Positions 7,585-17,455 of a DNA stretch of 64,000 nt are shown piece after piece. Numbering within the stretch: the first letter of the stretch is position 1; every line of letters begins with the position of its first letter. The stretch spans positions 558,001 to 622,000 of the forward strand of contig NZ_JAGJEC010000001.1 in assembly GCF_018100785.1 (NCBI RefSeq). The letters are read 5' to 3'. A program made the position numbers and the translations under genes. The DNA is from Maribacter sp. MMG018 (GTDB lineage Bacteria; Bacteroidota; Bacteroidia; Flavobacteriales; Flavobacteriaceae). Under the pieces are notes generated by a model, which saw nothing but the letters and a program-made list of their open reading frames with translations, was not told the origin of the DNA and ran no database searches.

Positions 7585-8229
7585 ATGTTTCTCGAAAATA
7601 CCGTTAACCATAAGGAACAATTCGGCTGGATAGAAGTCATTGCCGGCTCTATGTTTTCCGGTAAGACAGAGGAGTTGATTCGGAGATTAAAAAGAGCCCA
7701 GTTCGCAAAATTAAAGGTAGAGATCTTTAAGCCCATTATAGATACCCGTTATGATGACGATATGGTTGTCTCGCATGATGCCAATGAAATTAGATCTACC
7801 CCTGTACCCGCAGCTGCCAATATAAGGATCTTAGCAGATACTTGTGATGTTATTGGTATTGATGAGGCTCAATTTTTTGACGATGAAATTGTTACTGTCT
7901 GTAACGACCTCGCCAATAAGGGCATTCGTGTTATAGTGGCCGGCTTGGACATGGACTATAAAGGAAATCCCTTTGGGCCCATGCCCGCATTAATGGCTAC
8001 GGCGGAATATGTAACCAAAGTACATGCCGTCTGCACAAGAACCGGAAACTTGGCCAATTACAGTTATAGAAAATCAAATAACGATAAATTAGTAATGTTG
8101 GGAGAAACCAATGAATACGAACCCCTGAGCCGAGGCGCCTTTTACAAAGCCATGCTAAAGGAAAAAGTAAAAGGTATGGATGTTGATGCCAAAGAAATAA
8201 AAAACTCCAAAGACGATTTAGATGCATAA
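7585..8229 (+). CDS. tdk: Thymidine kinase
   Basis: The 214-residue type II thymidine kinase phosphorylates thymidine with ATP for salvage of dTTP. Visible features are the P-loop GSMFSGKTEELIRR near residues 21-34, the catalytic segment VIGIDEAQFFD near 90-100 and the lasso region YSYRKSNN. The zinc-binding cysteines common in this family are not all present: VHAVCTRTGN carries one, but the usual CxxC partners are missing. The gene overlaps alr by eight bases, so the two are translated together. Confidence 0.95.
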   Translation: MFLENTVNHKEQFGWIEVIAGSMFSGKTEELIRRLKRAQFAKLKVEIFKPIIDTRYDDDMVVSHDANEIRSTPVPAAANIRILADTCDVIGIDEAQFFDDEIVTVCNDLANKGIRVIVAGLDMDYKGNPFGPMPALMATAEYVTKVHAVCTRTGNLANYSYRKSNNDKLVMLGETNEYEPLSRGAFYKAMLKEKVKGMDVDAKEIKNSKDDLDA

Positions 8230-9328
8230 GGCCAAGGAAACAGTTCTGGAGATAGATTTAAAGGCCTTGGAACATAATTACAATTATCTACGTTCAAAAA
8301 TAGACCCGAAGACCAAGTTTCTGGGAGTGGTCAAAGCCTATGCCTATGGTAGCGATGCAGCCACCGTTGCCCTTAAACTAGAGGAATTGGGCGTTGATTA
8401 TTTTGCCGTTGCCTATGTAAACGAAGGTGTGACATTACGTAATGCGGGCGTTACCAAACCTATTTTGGTATTGCATCCCATAGCGGCCAATTTCGAGACA
8501 TTGGTCAGCAATCGGTTAGAGCCAAGTATCTATTCGCCGTTTATATTACGTCAGTTTATGGAAACGGCCCAAAAAATGGATATGAAGGACTATCCAATTC
8601 ATATAAAATTCAATACCGGTCTTAACCGGTTGGGTTTTACCGAGAATGATATCACCGATTTAGGTGAACTGTTGTTAGGGCAAGATCAACTGAAGGTGGT
8701 TTCCATTTTATCGCATTTGGCAGCTTCCGAAGACCATAGCGAGGCCGAGTTTACTAAAAAGCAAATTTCTTCCTTTGATAAAATTGTGGGCCGGTTCTCT
8801 GAAGTCTTCAAGTATAGGCCTATTTGCCATATACTTAACACTTCCGGTATACTTAATTATCCGGAAGCACAGTACGATATGGTCAGAAGTGGTATAGGTT
8901 TGTACGGTTATGGCAACGAAGCTAAATTTGATGCTCAATTAAAACCTATAGCTACGTTAAAAACCATTATCTCCCAATTGCATAGATTGGGACCAAACCA
9001 AAGCATAGGCTATAACAGGGGGCATATTACCCAAGAAAATACCGTAACGGCCACTTTGCCCATTGGACATGCAGACGGTATCGGAAGACAATATGGAAAA
9101 GGCAAAACATATGTAATGCTCCATGGGAAAATGGTGCCGATAATCGGAAACGTCTGTATGGATATGATAATGATAGATGTTACCGGCATTGATTGTAAAG
9201 AAGGTGACGAGGTCATTATTTTTGGTCCCCAACTATCCGCTCAAGAACAAGCCGAAACGGCAAACACCATTTCTTATGAACTTCTTACGGCCATTTCGCA
9301 ACGTGTAAAACGAAGGTTCATCGACTAA
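8222..9328 (+). CDS. alr: Alanine racemase
   Basis: The 368-residue PLP enzyme interconverts L- and D-alanine for peptidoglycan. The PLP lysine is K38 in VVKAYAYGS; SGIGLYGY and the catalytic-tyrosine segment SIGYNRGH are both present, as is the NVCMDMIMIDV dimer segment. Length matches the family. Its ATG lies inside the end of tdk (8-base overlap), indicating a tdk-alr operon. Confidence 0.96.
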   Translation: MHKAKETVLEIDLKALEHNYNYLRSKIDPKTKFLGVVKAYAYGSDAATVALKLEELGVDYFAVAYVNEGVTLRNAGVTKPILVLHPIAANFETLVSNRLEPSIYSPFILRQFMETAQKMDMKDYPIHIKFNTGLNRLGFTENDITDLGELLLGQDQLKVVSILSHLAASEDHSEAEFTKKQISSFDKIVGRFSEVFKYRPICHILNTSGILNYPEAQYDMVRSGIGLYGYGNEAKFDAQLKPIATLKTIISQLHRLGPNQSIGYNRGHITQENTVTATLPIGHADGIGRQYGKGKTYVMLHGKMVPIIGNVCMDMIMIDVTGIDCKEGDEVIIFGPQLSAQEQAETANTISYELLTAISQRVKRRFID

Positions 9329-9415
9329 AAACGTCAATTAACATTTCATTAAGACTCTTTTTTTTTCTTACATTGCGCACTCTTATTAATTTTAATTTTT
9401 CAAAAACACTAAATC

Positions 9416-9823
9416 ATGTTAAAAGAATTTAAGAATTTTATTATGACCGGAAATGTCATTGACTTGGCAGTTGCGGTAATTATGGCTGGGGCCGTAGGTC
9501 TTGTAGTCAGTGGCTTTGTCAGTGATATTATGATGCCGATCGTAGGTCACTTTGCAGGTGGTCTTGATTTTGCCGATATGAAACTTGTATTGGACGAAGC
9601 AGTCTTGGCAGCCGATGGAACTGTCGAGAAACCAGAAAACGCCATTATGTATGGTAAATGGGTAAACGCTATAATCAATTTGATTACAGTAGGTTTTGTT
9701 CTGTTTATGATCGTAAAGGCTTACAACAAAACAAAAACTCCACCAGAACCAGTAGAAGAAGCTCCAAAAGGACCTACTGCCGAGGAATTATTGGTAGAGA
9801 TTAGAGATGCTTTAAAAAAGTAA
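9416..9823 (+). CDS. mscL: Large-conductance mechanosensitive channel MscL
   Basis: The 135-residue channel has the amphipathic N-terminal helix MLKEFKNFIMTGN, the pore-lining TM1 (VIDLAVAVIMAGAVGLVVSG), a periplasmic loop, TM2 (INLITVGFVLFMIVKAY) and the charged C-terminal helix EELLVEIRDALKK. It opens under membrane tension to release osmolytes. It is monocistronic, with its own terminator at 9878. Confidence 0.96.
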   Translation: MLKEFKNFIMTGNVIDLAVAVIMAGAVGLVVSGFVSDIMMPIVGHFAGGLDFADMKLVLDEAVLAADGTVEKPENAIMYGKWVNAIINLITVGFVLFMIVKAYNKTKTPPEPVEEAPKGPTAEELLVEIRDALKK

Positions 9824-9877
9824 TTTAAAACATACCCTTTCCAAGGGAACCGTTGCACTGCAACAAATTTCAACTTA

Positions 9878-9922
9878 AACCGTCAACGCTGTTTCGCTAA
9901 CAACGTTGACGGTTCTTTTTTT
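9878..9922 (+). terminator. Intrinsic terminator of mscL
   Basis: An 11-bp stem (9878-9888 with 9904-9914) is followed by a run of eight T. Confidence 0.85.
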
Positions 9923-9961
9923 ATTAGCATATGATGCGTAGAATAATATCATTATCCCGAC

Positions 9962-10420
9962 TCAATTTAACAAATAAGGGGCCAAATCCTGATCCTTTTT
10001 TTTCACTATGCCAGTTTGAAATGATATTATTTTATTATTCTCAGTAATTACTGGTAGAATTATTTTTTTACCGCACACGACGAAATATACATTTTCAAAA
10101 GCAACATAATTTTGTTTATAGCGATTGAAGTCCTCTAAATTCATGCTTTCTGCACTTTTATAGTCTTTTATAGTATATTTTGCTTCGCACCCTTTTCCCA
10201 TAGAATCTTTAATAGATTTAAAGTTTTTCTCAAAAAATTCTTGGTATCCCGCTTTATTTGTAATTCTATTACTTAACGCCAAATAAGCACTAAGGTTTGA
10301 AACATCTTCTTTAAGAATAGCGTTCTCTACAAAATTTCTAATTAACCTATCTTGTGAATTAAGCTTACATCCTGCAAATAAAGCTATCATCACAATTAAT
10401 ATATATACATTCGCTTTCAT
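9962..10420 (-). CDS. Small lipoprotein of unknown function
   Basis: Starting at the ATG at 10420 gives a 152-residue protein with a clean lipoprotein signal (MKANVYILIVMIALFAGC, Cys18). An upstream in-frame ATG (10483) would add 21 residues lacking signal character, and AAAAGGA precedes the chosen start, so the shorter form is preferred. The mature part is lysine-rich and mixed alpha/beta (KYTIKDYKSAESM, YKQNYVAFENVYFVVCGKK, IILPVITENN), resembling small NTF2-like or lumazine-like folds only vaguely. Local AT content is higher than in the neighbours, which suggests an accessory gene. No function can be proposed. Confidence 0.65.
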   Translation of the reverse strand: MKANVYILIVMIALFAGCKLNSQDRLIRNFVENAILKEDVSNLSAYLALSNRITNKAGYQEFFEKNFKSIKDSMGKGCEAKYTIKDYKSAESMNLEDFNRYKQNYVAFENVYFVVCGKKIILPVITENNKIISFQTGIVKKKDQDLAPYLLN

Positions 10421-10679
10421 TTTAACATCCTTTTTGTGTTTTGGGAGACATCTAACACAATATATTTTGAAACACAAGAGCATGCATCAAACTATAATAT
10501 AATACTCTAAACAAATTTAGAAATTTCTTACTTTTTTACTTGGTAATTTTAATGGAACAAATTTTCAAATTGTTATTTTTGTAACTTTTTGTTATATTTT
10601 ATTTATTTTGTTGTTTTTATCTTGTCCAACAGACTGTAATAGCTATTTTTGTCCTCAATTTAATTTTAAGCATAAATAG

Positions 10680-11669
10680 ATGAAAGTAGCAGTTGTTGGT
10701 GCCACAGGAATGGTAGGTGAAGTGATGTTGAAAGTGTTGGCCGAACGTAATTTTCCCATTACGGAGCTATTATTAGTGGCTTCGGAACGCTCCGTAGGTA
10801 AAAAACTCTCTTATAAAGACGAAGAACATACCGTTATAGGTTTATCGGATGCGGTTGCCGCTAAACCTGATATTGCCATCTTTTCGGCAGGTGGTGATAC
10901 TTCCCTTGAATGGGCGCCAAAATTTGCAGAAGTAGGTACTACCGTTGTAGACAATTCCTCTGCATGGCGAATGGATCCTGACAAAAAATTGATCGTTCCA
11001 GAAATAAATGCGGACACCCTCACCCCCTCGGACAAAATTATTGCCAACCCCAATTGCTCTACCATTCAATTGGTAATGGCATTGGCCCCATTACATAAAA
11101 AATATAAAATGAAGCGTGTGGTCGTTTCAACCTATCAATCGGTATCGGGAACGGGAGTAAAAGCCGTACAACAACTAGAGAACGAGATTGCCGGAGTTAA
11201 GGGCGAAATGGCGTATCCTTATCCAATAGGTAGAAACGCCCTGCCCCATTGCGACGTTTTTCTTGAAAACGGCTATACCAAAGAAGAAATGAAATTGGCG
11301 CGCGAACCACAAAAGATTTTGGACGACCGTTCATTTTCCATCAGTGCCACAGCCGTTCGTATACCTACGGCAGGTGGACATTCAGAATCGGTAAATGTTG
11401 AATTTCATAACGATTTTGAACTGAACGAAATACGCCAACTATTGAACAATACACCAGGGGTAACGGTACAGGACAACCCAGATACCAACACCTATCCTAT
11501 GCCCATATACGCACATGATAAAGATGAAGTTTTTGTGGGCCGTATGCGAAGAGACGAAACACAACGAAACACTTTGAACATGTGGATCGTTGCCGACAAC
11601 CTTAGAAAAGGTGCCGCTACCAATGCGGTTCAGATAGCGGAATATTTAGTGGATAAGAATTTGGTGTAA
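10680..11669 (+). CDS. asd: Aspartate-semialdehyde dehydrogenase
   Basis: The 329-residue enzyme reduces aspartyl phosphate to aspartate semialdehyde with NADPH for lysine, threonine and methionine synthesis and the diaminopimelate branch. The N-terminal nucleotide-binding motif is VAVVGATGMVGEVM; the catalytic cysteine is C126 in NPNCSTIQ; the histidine region is IPTAGGHSESV. It stands alone behind a very AT-rich upstream stretch (10484-10679) containing TTTTGTTATATT-like sequences that could serve as a Bacteroidota promoter. A terminator follows at 11691. Confidence 0.96.
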   Translation: MKVAVVGATGMVGEVMLKVLAERNFPITELLLVASERSVGKKLSYKDEEHTVIGLSDAVAAKPDIAIFSAGGDTSLEWAPKFAEVGTTVVDNSSAWRMDPDKKLIVPEINADTLTPSDKIIANPNCSTIQLVMALAPLHKKYKMKRVVVSTYQSVSGTGVKAVQQLENEIAGVKGEMAYPYPIGRNALPHCDVFLENGYTKEEMKLAREPQKILDDRSFSISATAVRIPTAGGHSESVNVEFHNDFELNEIRQLLNNTPGVTVQDNPDTNTYPMPIYAHDKDEVFVGRMRRDETQRNTLNMWIVADNLRKGAATNAVQIAEYLVDKNLV

Positions 11670-11690
11670 CCCTTCTTGTACGAATGTTAA

Positions 11691-11726
11691 AACCTTCAAA
11701 ATAGACCCGTTTTGAAGGTTTTTTTA
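11691..11726 (+). terminator. Intrinsic terminator of asd
   Basis: An 11-bp stem (11691-11701 with 11710-11720) is followed by TTTTT. Confidence 0.85.
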
Positions 11727-11758
11727 TGGTATTTTTATGATTATCAATTAAAAAAACC

Positions 11759-13915
11759 ATGAAAAAACCATTTTTATACGCGCTTATTGCCATTACAGTA
11801 GTATCGTGTGAAACTAAAACCAATAAAGAAACTATTACCGTGAATTACCCAACTACTGCCAAAGTTGACACCGTGGACACCTATTTTGGCACCAAGGTCA
11901 GCGACCCTTATCGTTGGCTAGAAGATGACCGAAGCCCTGAAACCGAAGCATGGGTAAAAAAGCAGAACGAAACCACTTTTGGTTATCTAGAAAACATACC
12001 TTTTAGAAACGACCTTAAAAACCGATTGGAACAACTTTGGAACTACGAGAAATTAGGAGCTCCCTTCAAAGAAGGGGATTATACTTATTTCTATAAAAAC
12101 AACGGTCTACAAAACCAAAATGTAATCTATAGAAAAAAAGGTGACGGGGAAGAAGAGGTTTTTCTTGACCCCAATACGTTTTCTGAAGATGGCACTACCT
12201 CATTGGCCGGCCTACGCTTTACCAAAGACGGTTCATTGGCCACGTATCTTATATCTGAAGGAGGGAGCGATTGGAGAAAAGCGATTGTAATAGACACGAA
12301 AACCAAAGAAGTAGTTGAAGATACTTTGGTAGATATTAAATTCAGTGGTGTTTCATGGAAAGGAAACGAAGGTTTCTACTATTCCAGCTACGACAAGCCA
12401 AAGGGAAGTGAGCTTTCTGCCAAAACAGACCAACACAAAGTTTACTATCATAAACTTGGTACGCCTCAAAAAGACGATCAACTTATTTTTGGCGGCACTC
12501 CTTCCGAAAAACACCGATATGTTGGCGCCAGTGTTACCGAGGACAATAAATATCTTATCATCTCGGCATCGGTATCCACTTCGGGCAACAAACTATTTAT
12601 TCGTGACCTAGAAGACCCTAACGGACTTTTGATTCCTATTGTTGAAGACACGGATTCCGATAACTCTATTATTGAGAATGTGGGCTCAAAACTTTATATA
12701 GTAACCAACAGAAATGCCCCCAACCAAAAAATAGTTACCGTAGATGCCAAAAATCCATCACCGGAAAACTGGGTAGATTTTATCCCTGAAACGGAAAACG
12801 TACTGAGCCCCAATACGGGAGGCGGCTATTTCTTTGCTAGGTATATGGTAGATGCCATCTCAAAAGTTTTTCAGTACGATTATGATGGCAATCTTGTTAG
12901 AGAAGTAAAACTTCCGGGCGTAGGAACCGCAAGTGGTTTTGGCGGTAAAAAAGAGGACAAGGAATTCTATTTTTCGTTTACCAATTATAACACCCCCGGA
13001 TCTTCTTACAAATACAATGTAGAAACCGGCGAATATGAAGAATATTGGAAACCGGATATAGATTTTAATCCCGACGACTATGAATCAAAGCAGGTATTTT
13101 ATTCCTCGAAAGACGGCACCAAGATCCCTATGATCATAACCCATAAAAAAGGCTTGGAGCTCAACGGTAAAAATCCTACTATCCTATATGGTTATGGTGG
13201 TTTTAATATTAGTCTTACCCCGTCTTTCAGCATTATTAATGCCGTTTGGATGGAACAAGGCGGTGTTTATGCCGTGCCCAACTTAAGGGGAGGGGGCGAA
13301 TATGGTAAAAAATGGCACGATGCAGGTATCAAAACAAAAAAACAGAACGTATTCGACGATTTTATTGCAGCGGCAGAGTACCTGATAGAAAACATCTATA
13401 CCTCTAAAGAATACTTGGCCGTACGTGGCGGATCTAACGGCGGACTGTTAGTTGGTGCCACCATGACCCAAAGGCCCGATCTAATGCAAGTAGCCCTGCC
13501 CGCCGTTGGTGTAATGGATATGTTGCGATATCACACTTTTACCGCTGGTGCCGGTTGGGCCTATGATTACGGAACCGCCGAAGATAGTAAAGAAATGTTC
13601 GAGTACCTTAAGGGCTACTCTCCTGTACACAATGTTAAAGAAGGAGTCTCTTACCCTGCTACCTTGGTAACTACCGGTGACCATGATGATCGTGTAGTGC
13701 CCGCACATAGTTTTAAGTTTGCAGCAGAATTACAGGCAAAACAAGCGGGTGATAAACCTACCTTGATCAGAATAGAAACAAACGCAGGTCACGGAGCAGG
13801 AACCCCCGTAAGCAAAACCATTGAGCAATATGCCGATATTTTTGGGTTTACCCTTTATAATATGGGCTATGAGGAGTTACCAAATCAGTCCGTTCTCAAA
13901 GAATTCAAAGATTAA
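11759..13915 (+). CDS. Prolyl oligopeptidase family lipoprotein (S9A)
   Basis: The 718-residue serine peptidase cleaves after proline in short peptides. It has a lipoprotein signal (TVVSC, Cys18), an N-terminal seven-bladed propeller region ([10 protein letters not shown] at the start is typical) and a C-terminal alpha/beta-hydrolase domain. The catalytic triad is in GGSNGGLL (Ser), DHDDRVVP (Asp) and NAGHGAG (His). The lipid anchor places it in the periplasm or on the outer membrane rather than in the cytoplasm. It is flanked by terminators on both sides, so it is monocistronic. Confidence 0.93.
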   Translation: MKKPFLYALIAITVVSCETKTNKETITVNYPTTAKVDTVDTYFGTKVSDPYRWLEDDRSPETEAWVKKQNETTFGYLENIPFRNDLKNRLEQLWNYEKLGAPFKEGDYTYFYKNNGLQNQNVIYRKKGDGEEEVFLDPNTFSEDGTTSLAGLRFTKDGSLATYLISEGGSDWRKAIVIDTKTKEVVEDTLVDIKFSGVSWKGNEGFYYSSYDKPKGSELSAKTDQHKVYYHKLGTPQKDDQLIFGGTPSEKHRYVGASVTEDNKYLIISASVSTSGNKLFIRDLEDPNGLLIPIVEDTDSDNSIIENVGSKLYIVTNRNAPNQKIVTVDAKNPSPENWVDFIPETENVLSPNTGGGYFFARYMVDAISKVFQYDYDGNLVREVKLPGVGTASGFGGKKEDKEFYFSFTNYNTPGSSYKYNVETGEYEEYWKPDIDFNPDDYESKQVFYSSKDGTKIPMIITHKKGLELNGKNPTILYGYGGFNISLTPSFSIINAVWMEQGGVYAVPNLRGGGEYGKKWHDAGIKTKKQNVFDDFIAAAEYLIENIYTSKEYLAVRGGSNGGLLVGATMTQRPDLMQVALPAVGVMDMLRYHTFTAGAGWAYDYGTAEDSKEMFEYLKGYSPVHNVKEGVSYPATLVTTGDHDDRVVPAHSFKFAAELQAKQAGDKPTLIRIETNAGHGAGTPVSKTIEQYADIFGFTLYNMGYEELPNQSVLKEFKD

Positions 13916-13941
13916 GGTTTTTACACATCAATAAATAATTG

Positions 13942-13978
13942 AAAAATCCGTTCCTATTTAAGAACGGATTTTTCTTTA
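13942..13978 (+). terminator. Intrinsic terminator of prolyl oligopeptidase gene
   Basis: A 12-bp stem (13942-13953 with 13962-13973) runs into a T-rich tail. It overlaps a TTG codon (13939) that could otherwise be read as the start of the next gene, which supports the later ATG at 14002. Confidence 0.85.
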
Positions 13979-14001
13979 TTTTAATCCTTCAACTTTTCTT
14001 T

Positions 14002-14991
14002 ATGCTTAGAGTAGAAAATGTTTCGTTTACCTATGATACAGTTCCGGTATTGGAAAATATAGACCTTAGGATTCAACGAAGGGAACATGTAGCCATTATT
14101 GGGGAAAGCGGATGCGGAAAAAGTACCTTGCTAAAAATCATATACGGACTCATGGATTTGGAACAAGGAGAGGTGTTTTGGGAAGACGAGCCCATTCTCG
14201 GCCCCGCTTTTAACTTGGTGCCCGGAGCTCCGTACATGAAATATTTGTCCCAAGATTTTGATTTGATGCCTTTTACCACGGTATCTGAAAATATAAGCCA
14301 ATATTTATCTGTGTTCTATCCAAAGGAATTAAAAGAGCGTACACAAGAGCTTTTAGAGATGATAGAACTTACTGAATTCGCGGACAAAAAGGTAAAGACC
14401 CTGAGCGGGGGACAACAACAACGGGTTGCCTTGGCAAGGGTACTTGCCCAAAAACCAGAAGTGTTGTTGTTGGACGAGCCTTTTAGCCACATAGATAACT
14501 TTTTAAAAAACAGCCTGCGAAGAAATATTTTTAAATATCTAAAGGACAACGGTATTACCTGCATCGTAGCCACCCATGATTATAATGATGTACTGCCATT
14601 TACTGACAAGGTGGTCGTTATCAAAGAAAAAAACATTATTGCGCGAGGACGGCCCACAGACCTATACAAAAACCCGAAAAGTCTCTATGTTGCGTCTCTT
14701 TTTGGCGAAGCCAATTCTATTGCCATCGACGTTCTAAAATCATACGCAAATACCAAAAGAAAAATCATTGTCTACGCACATGAGTTTAAGGTCTCGGAAA
14801 CTTCGGGTATTCCGGTCACCGTAAATACTTCATACCCTATGGGCAGTCATTATTTGGTACAAGGTAAAACAGAAGAAGGGGAATCTATTTTCTTTCACTC
14901 CAATTCAGAACTCCCATTACATAAAAAAGTTTTCTTGAACGTTTCTTTAGAAACGATCAATCAAAGAATACAACACTCACCCACAGAATAA
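14002..14991 (+). CDS. Orphan ABC transporter ATP-binding protein with TOBE-like tail
   Basis: The 329-residue ATPase starts at ATG 14002 (MLRVENVSF). Walker A is GESGCGKSTLL near residues 35-45, the signature is LSGGQQQRVALARVLA and Walker B is VLLLDEPFSHID. After ~230 residues a beta-rich extension (KRKIIVYAHEFKVSE..., VPVTVNTSYPMG-like) resembles the TOBE domains of PotA/FbpC/ModC importer ATPases. No permease or binding-protein gene is adjacent, so its transporter partners must lie elsewhere or it acts in another role. Confidence 0.85.
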   Translation: MLRVENVSFTYDTVPVLENIDLRIQRREHVAIIGESGCGKSTLLKIIYGLMDLEQGEVFWEDEPILGPAFNLVPGAPYMKYLSQDFDLMPFTTVSENISQYLSVFYPKELKERTQELLEMIELTEFADKKVKTLSGGQQQRVALARVLAQKPEVLLLDEPFSHIDNFLKNSLRRNIFKYLKDNGITCIVATHDYNDVLPFTDKVVVIKEKNIIARGRPTDLYKNPKSLYVASLFGEANSIAIDVLKSYANTKRKIIVYAHEFKVSETSGIPVTVNTSYPMGSHYLVQGKTEEGESIFFHSNSELPLHKKVFLNVSLETINQRIQHSPTE

Positions 14992-15064
14992 CATTAAACA
15001 CTTATTTTTACCGTACGTACGCTTCCCCTACAGTTTACTTACCTTTGGGCATAAAGAACTATCG

Positions 15065-15466
15065 TTGAACAAAGAGACCATACTTAAAGAACTTCAATTC
15101 AAGGCCATTAGAAGTAGTGGCCCAGGAGGGCAACATGCCAATAAAGTATCTTCTAAAGTGGAGCTCAACTTTGATCTGTTCAATTCCAACGGTCTTTCCG
15201 ATACCCAAAAAAAACGTATTTCACTTAAATTAGGTTCTAAACTGACCAAAGAAGGTCTCCTATTATTACAGTGTGATGATACCCGCAGCCAACATAAAAA
15301 CAAAAGTTTGGTGACCGATCGCTTTTTTGATCTCGTGGACAGAGCACTACTTGTTCAGAAAAAAAGAAAACCCACCAAACCCTCCAAATCATCTATTGAG
15401 AAAAGACTGCGGTCAAAGAAAATTTCCGCCTCTAAAAAAATAAATCGAAGAAAACCAGAAATCTGA
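15065..15466 (+). CDS. arfB: Peptidyl-tRNA hydrolase ArfB-like (GGQ domain) ribosome-rescue factor
   Basis: The 133-residue protein carries the GGQ loop (RSSGPGGQHANKVSSKVEL, residues ~17-35) of class I release factors with no codon-recognition domains, and ends in a lysine-rich tail (KKRKPTKPSKSSIEKRL...). This is the ArfB/YaeJ layout: the basic tail enters the mRNA channel of a stalled ribosome and GGQ hydrolyses the peptidyl-tRNA. The start is TTG at 15065, giving the usual MNKE-type N-terminus; no ATG is available upstream of the conserved region. Confidence 0.88.
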   Translation: MNKETILKELQFKAIRSSGPGGQHANKVSSKVELNFDLFNSNGLSDTQKKRISLKLGSKLTKEGLLLLQCDDTRSQHKNKSLVTDRFFDLVDRALLVQKKRKPTKPSKSSIEKRLRSKKISASKKINRRKPEI

Positions 15467-15508
15467 TTTGTACATTAGAATACGATAGCATTAGATATAT
15501 AGGCAGGC

Positions 15509-16837
15509 TTAGGCGAAAAAGGAATAAAAAACAAAGACCGTTAAAGCCCCTACTACACCCAAAATCCCACATCCAAGACTAAACAACCTATACCCTGTTT
15601 TAACGTTCATTCCGCTCATTTGGGTAACTACCCAAAAAAAGCTGTCGTTAGCGTGGGAAACAACCGCAGAGCCTGCGCCAATTATAACCACGACCAAAGC
15701 TTTTTGAATATCGGTCTCAAACCCGAGCGATGACATCATGGGCATAATTATAGACGCCGTGGTCACCAAAGCTACCGTAGAGGAACCTTGGGCCGTTTTT
15801 AAAGCTGCAGCCAGAACAAAGGGTAAAAAAATACCAATATTATACTCCATCAATAATTGACCCAAGGTATCCGCTATTCCAGAATTTTGAAGGATTTTTC
15901 CAAAAATACCCCCAGCTCCGGTTATCAAAATAATCGAAGCGGCATCTTTAATAGCCTTTCCTACCCAACCCGATGACGAAAGCATATCGTAATTGAGCTT
16001 TTTAGGCAACAGCAGGCACAAAAAAATACCTATTAACAAGGCAATTACAGGTTCGCCCAAAAAACCGATTAGGTCCACAAAAGAATTGTCCAAATTTGTT
16101 CTTTTGGGATTTAATACCGATTTAAGCACAATTAAAAGAATAGGAACCAATATGGGAATAGATGACTTTAGAGCACTGGGAGCACTTGTCAATTCCTTCT
16201 CGGCCTCTAGGGCATCCTCCACATCAGGTTCTATTTGCGTTTTAGAGGCATATTTTTTAGCGAAGATAATACCAGAGATCAAGGCAATTATACTTGCCGG
16301 AAAACCAAATGCGATAACCAACCCAAGGTCCGCATCTAAAATACCGGCCGCTGCAATAGGCCCCGGAGTTGGAGGCACCATCGTGTGCGAGGCCATTAAG
16401 CCCACCCCTAAGGCAATGGCCGGGCCCGCAATTGAAATACCCGCCTTTTTAGATAAACTTTTATTTAAAGGGTGAAGCAACATAAACCCACTATCGGCAA
16501 AAACAGGAATGGATACCACATAGCCTATAATTCCCATAGCCGTGGTAACTCTCTTTTTACCGATCAGTTGTAGTACCTTCTCCGCAATGGCGAAGGCACC
16601 GCCCGTATTTTCTAAAAATGCACCGATTATAACCCCTAGAACAATGATCAGTCCTATTTTACCCAAGGTATCTCCGAACCCATTATTTATGGAAGAGATA
16701 ATCTCTTCATAAGGCATACCGGCAAAAAGGCCATATAAAATGGAAATAATAAAAAGAGCTATGAACGCATGTACTTTTAACCGAGTGGTCAAAAAAATGA
16801 TGGCCAAAACCGCAACCAATAAAAACAATAACTCCAT
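15509..16837 (-). CDS. GntP-family gluconate/organic-acid:H+ symporter
   Basis: The 442-residue membrane protein has about 12 hydrophobic segments and the GntP family features: glycine-rich GVIIGAFLENTGGAFAIAEKV, SHTMVPPTPGPIAAAG and AALKTAQGSSTVALVTTASI. Homologues import gluconate or related sugar acids with protons. No kinase or aldolase gene is adjacent, so the substrate is not indicated by context. Confidence 0.88.
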   Translation of the reverse strand: MELLFLLVAVLAIIFLTTRLKVHAFIALFIISILYGLFAGMPYEEIISSINNGFGDTLGKIGLIIVLGVIIGAFLENTGGAFAIAEKVLQLIGKKRVTTAMGIIGYVVSIPVFADSGFMLLHPLNKSLSKKAGISIAGPAIALGVGLMASHTMVPPTPGPIAAAGILDADLGLVIAFGFPASIIALISGIIFAKKYASKTQIEPDVEDALEAEKELTSAPSALKSSIPILVPILLIVLKSVLNPKRTNLDNSFVDLIGFLGEPVIALLIGIFLCLLLPKKLNYDMLSSSGWVGKAIKDAASIILITGAGGIFGKILQNSGIADTLGQLLMEYNIGIFLPFVLAAALKTAQGSSTVALVTTASIIMPMMSSLGFETDIQKALVVVIIGAGSAVVSHANDSFFWVVTQMSGMNVKTGYRLFSLGCGILGVVGALTVFVFYSFFA

Positions 16838-16993
16838 AACCTACTATAAATTTTTCTAATCTTTAGTTGGGTACAATCTTTAATCCAAGGTGTACTACCG
16901 TAAAATTCTTTTAGAATTATCCTTAATCGGCCCTCTTTACAAAACCCATTGTACATCAAATGTTTAAGGTAACCAAAAAATCGGAAAACATGT

Positions 16994-17455
16994 TCAATAA
17001 ACCGCCTCTATACGATGGGTCTTACCATTGAAGGTAAATTCATCATCCTTCATTTTTCCTAAGAGTAATTTTCCAATAGGAGTGGCCGGAGAAATACAGT
17101 AAACTACGACACCGTCTACCCTAAATTCACCTGCCGAAATTGCGATATAGTAATTGGCCGCCGTTGTATAGACCAAAGTTCCAATAGCAATAGAACCCGT
17201 ACCACCGTCTACACGAACTTTGTTCAATAGGCCTTGCATATTTTCCGCATTGGCGAGCTGAACCCCAATTTTCTCCCTTTCTAGCTGTAACATGGCCCTA
17301 CCGGTCTCATGCTTGTCACCAGCACTACTTTTGGTCTCTGATGTAAGTGCCTTCCCTATTTCCGAGATTTGCTTTTTTAACCGGGATATGCGGCCAAAAA
17401 CAAACTCTTTACAATAGATATAAGCGGCTTCTTTAATTTCTTGATTATTTTTCAA
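16994..17455 (-). CDS. GreA/GreB C-terminal-domain-like protein
   Basis: Starting from the TTG at 17455 gives 153 residues: an N-terminal coiled-coil-like helical stretch (RISRLKKQISEIGKALTSE, SSAGDKHETGRAMLQLEREK) and a C-terminal beta domain (GSIAIGTLVYTTAANYYIAI, ISPATPIGKLLLGKMKDDEF) like that of GreA/GreB transcript-cleavage factors. The acidic tip residues that define real Gre factors are not apparent, so it may bind RNA polymerase in another role. An upstream in-frame ATG (17590) would run through the preceding lipoprotein gene in another frame, so the TTG overlapping that gene's end by 11 bases is preferred. Confidence 0.7.
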   Translation of the reverse strand: MKNNQEIKEAAYIYCKEFVFGRISRLKKQISEIGKALTSETKSSAGDKHETGRAMLQLEREKIGVQLANAENMQGLLNKVRVDGGTGSIAIGTLVYTTAANYYIAISAGEFRVDGVVVYCISPATPIGKLLLGKMKDDEFTFNGKTHRIEAVY

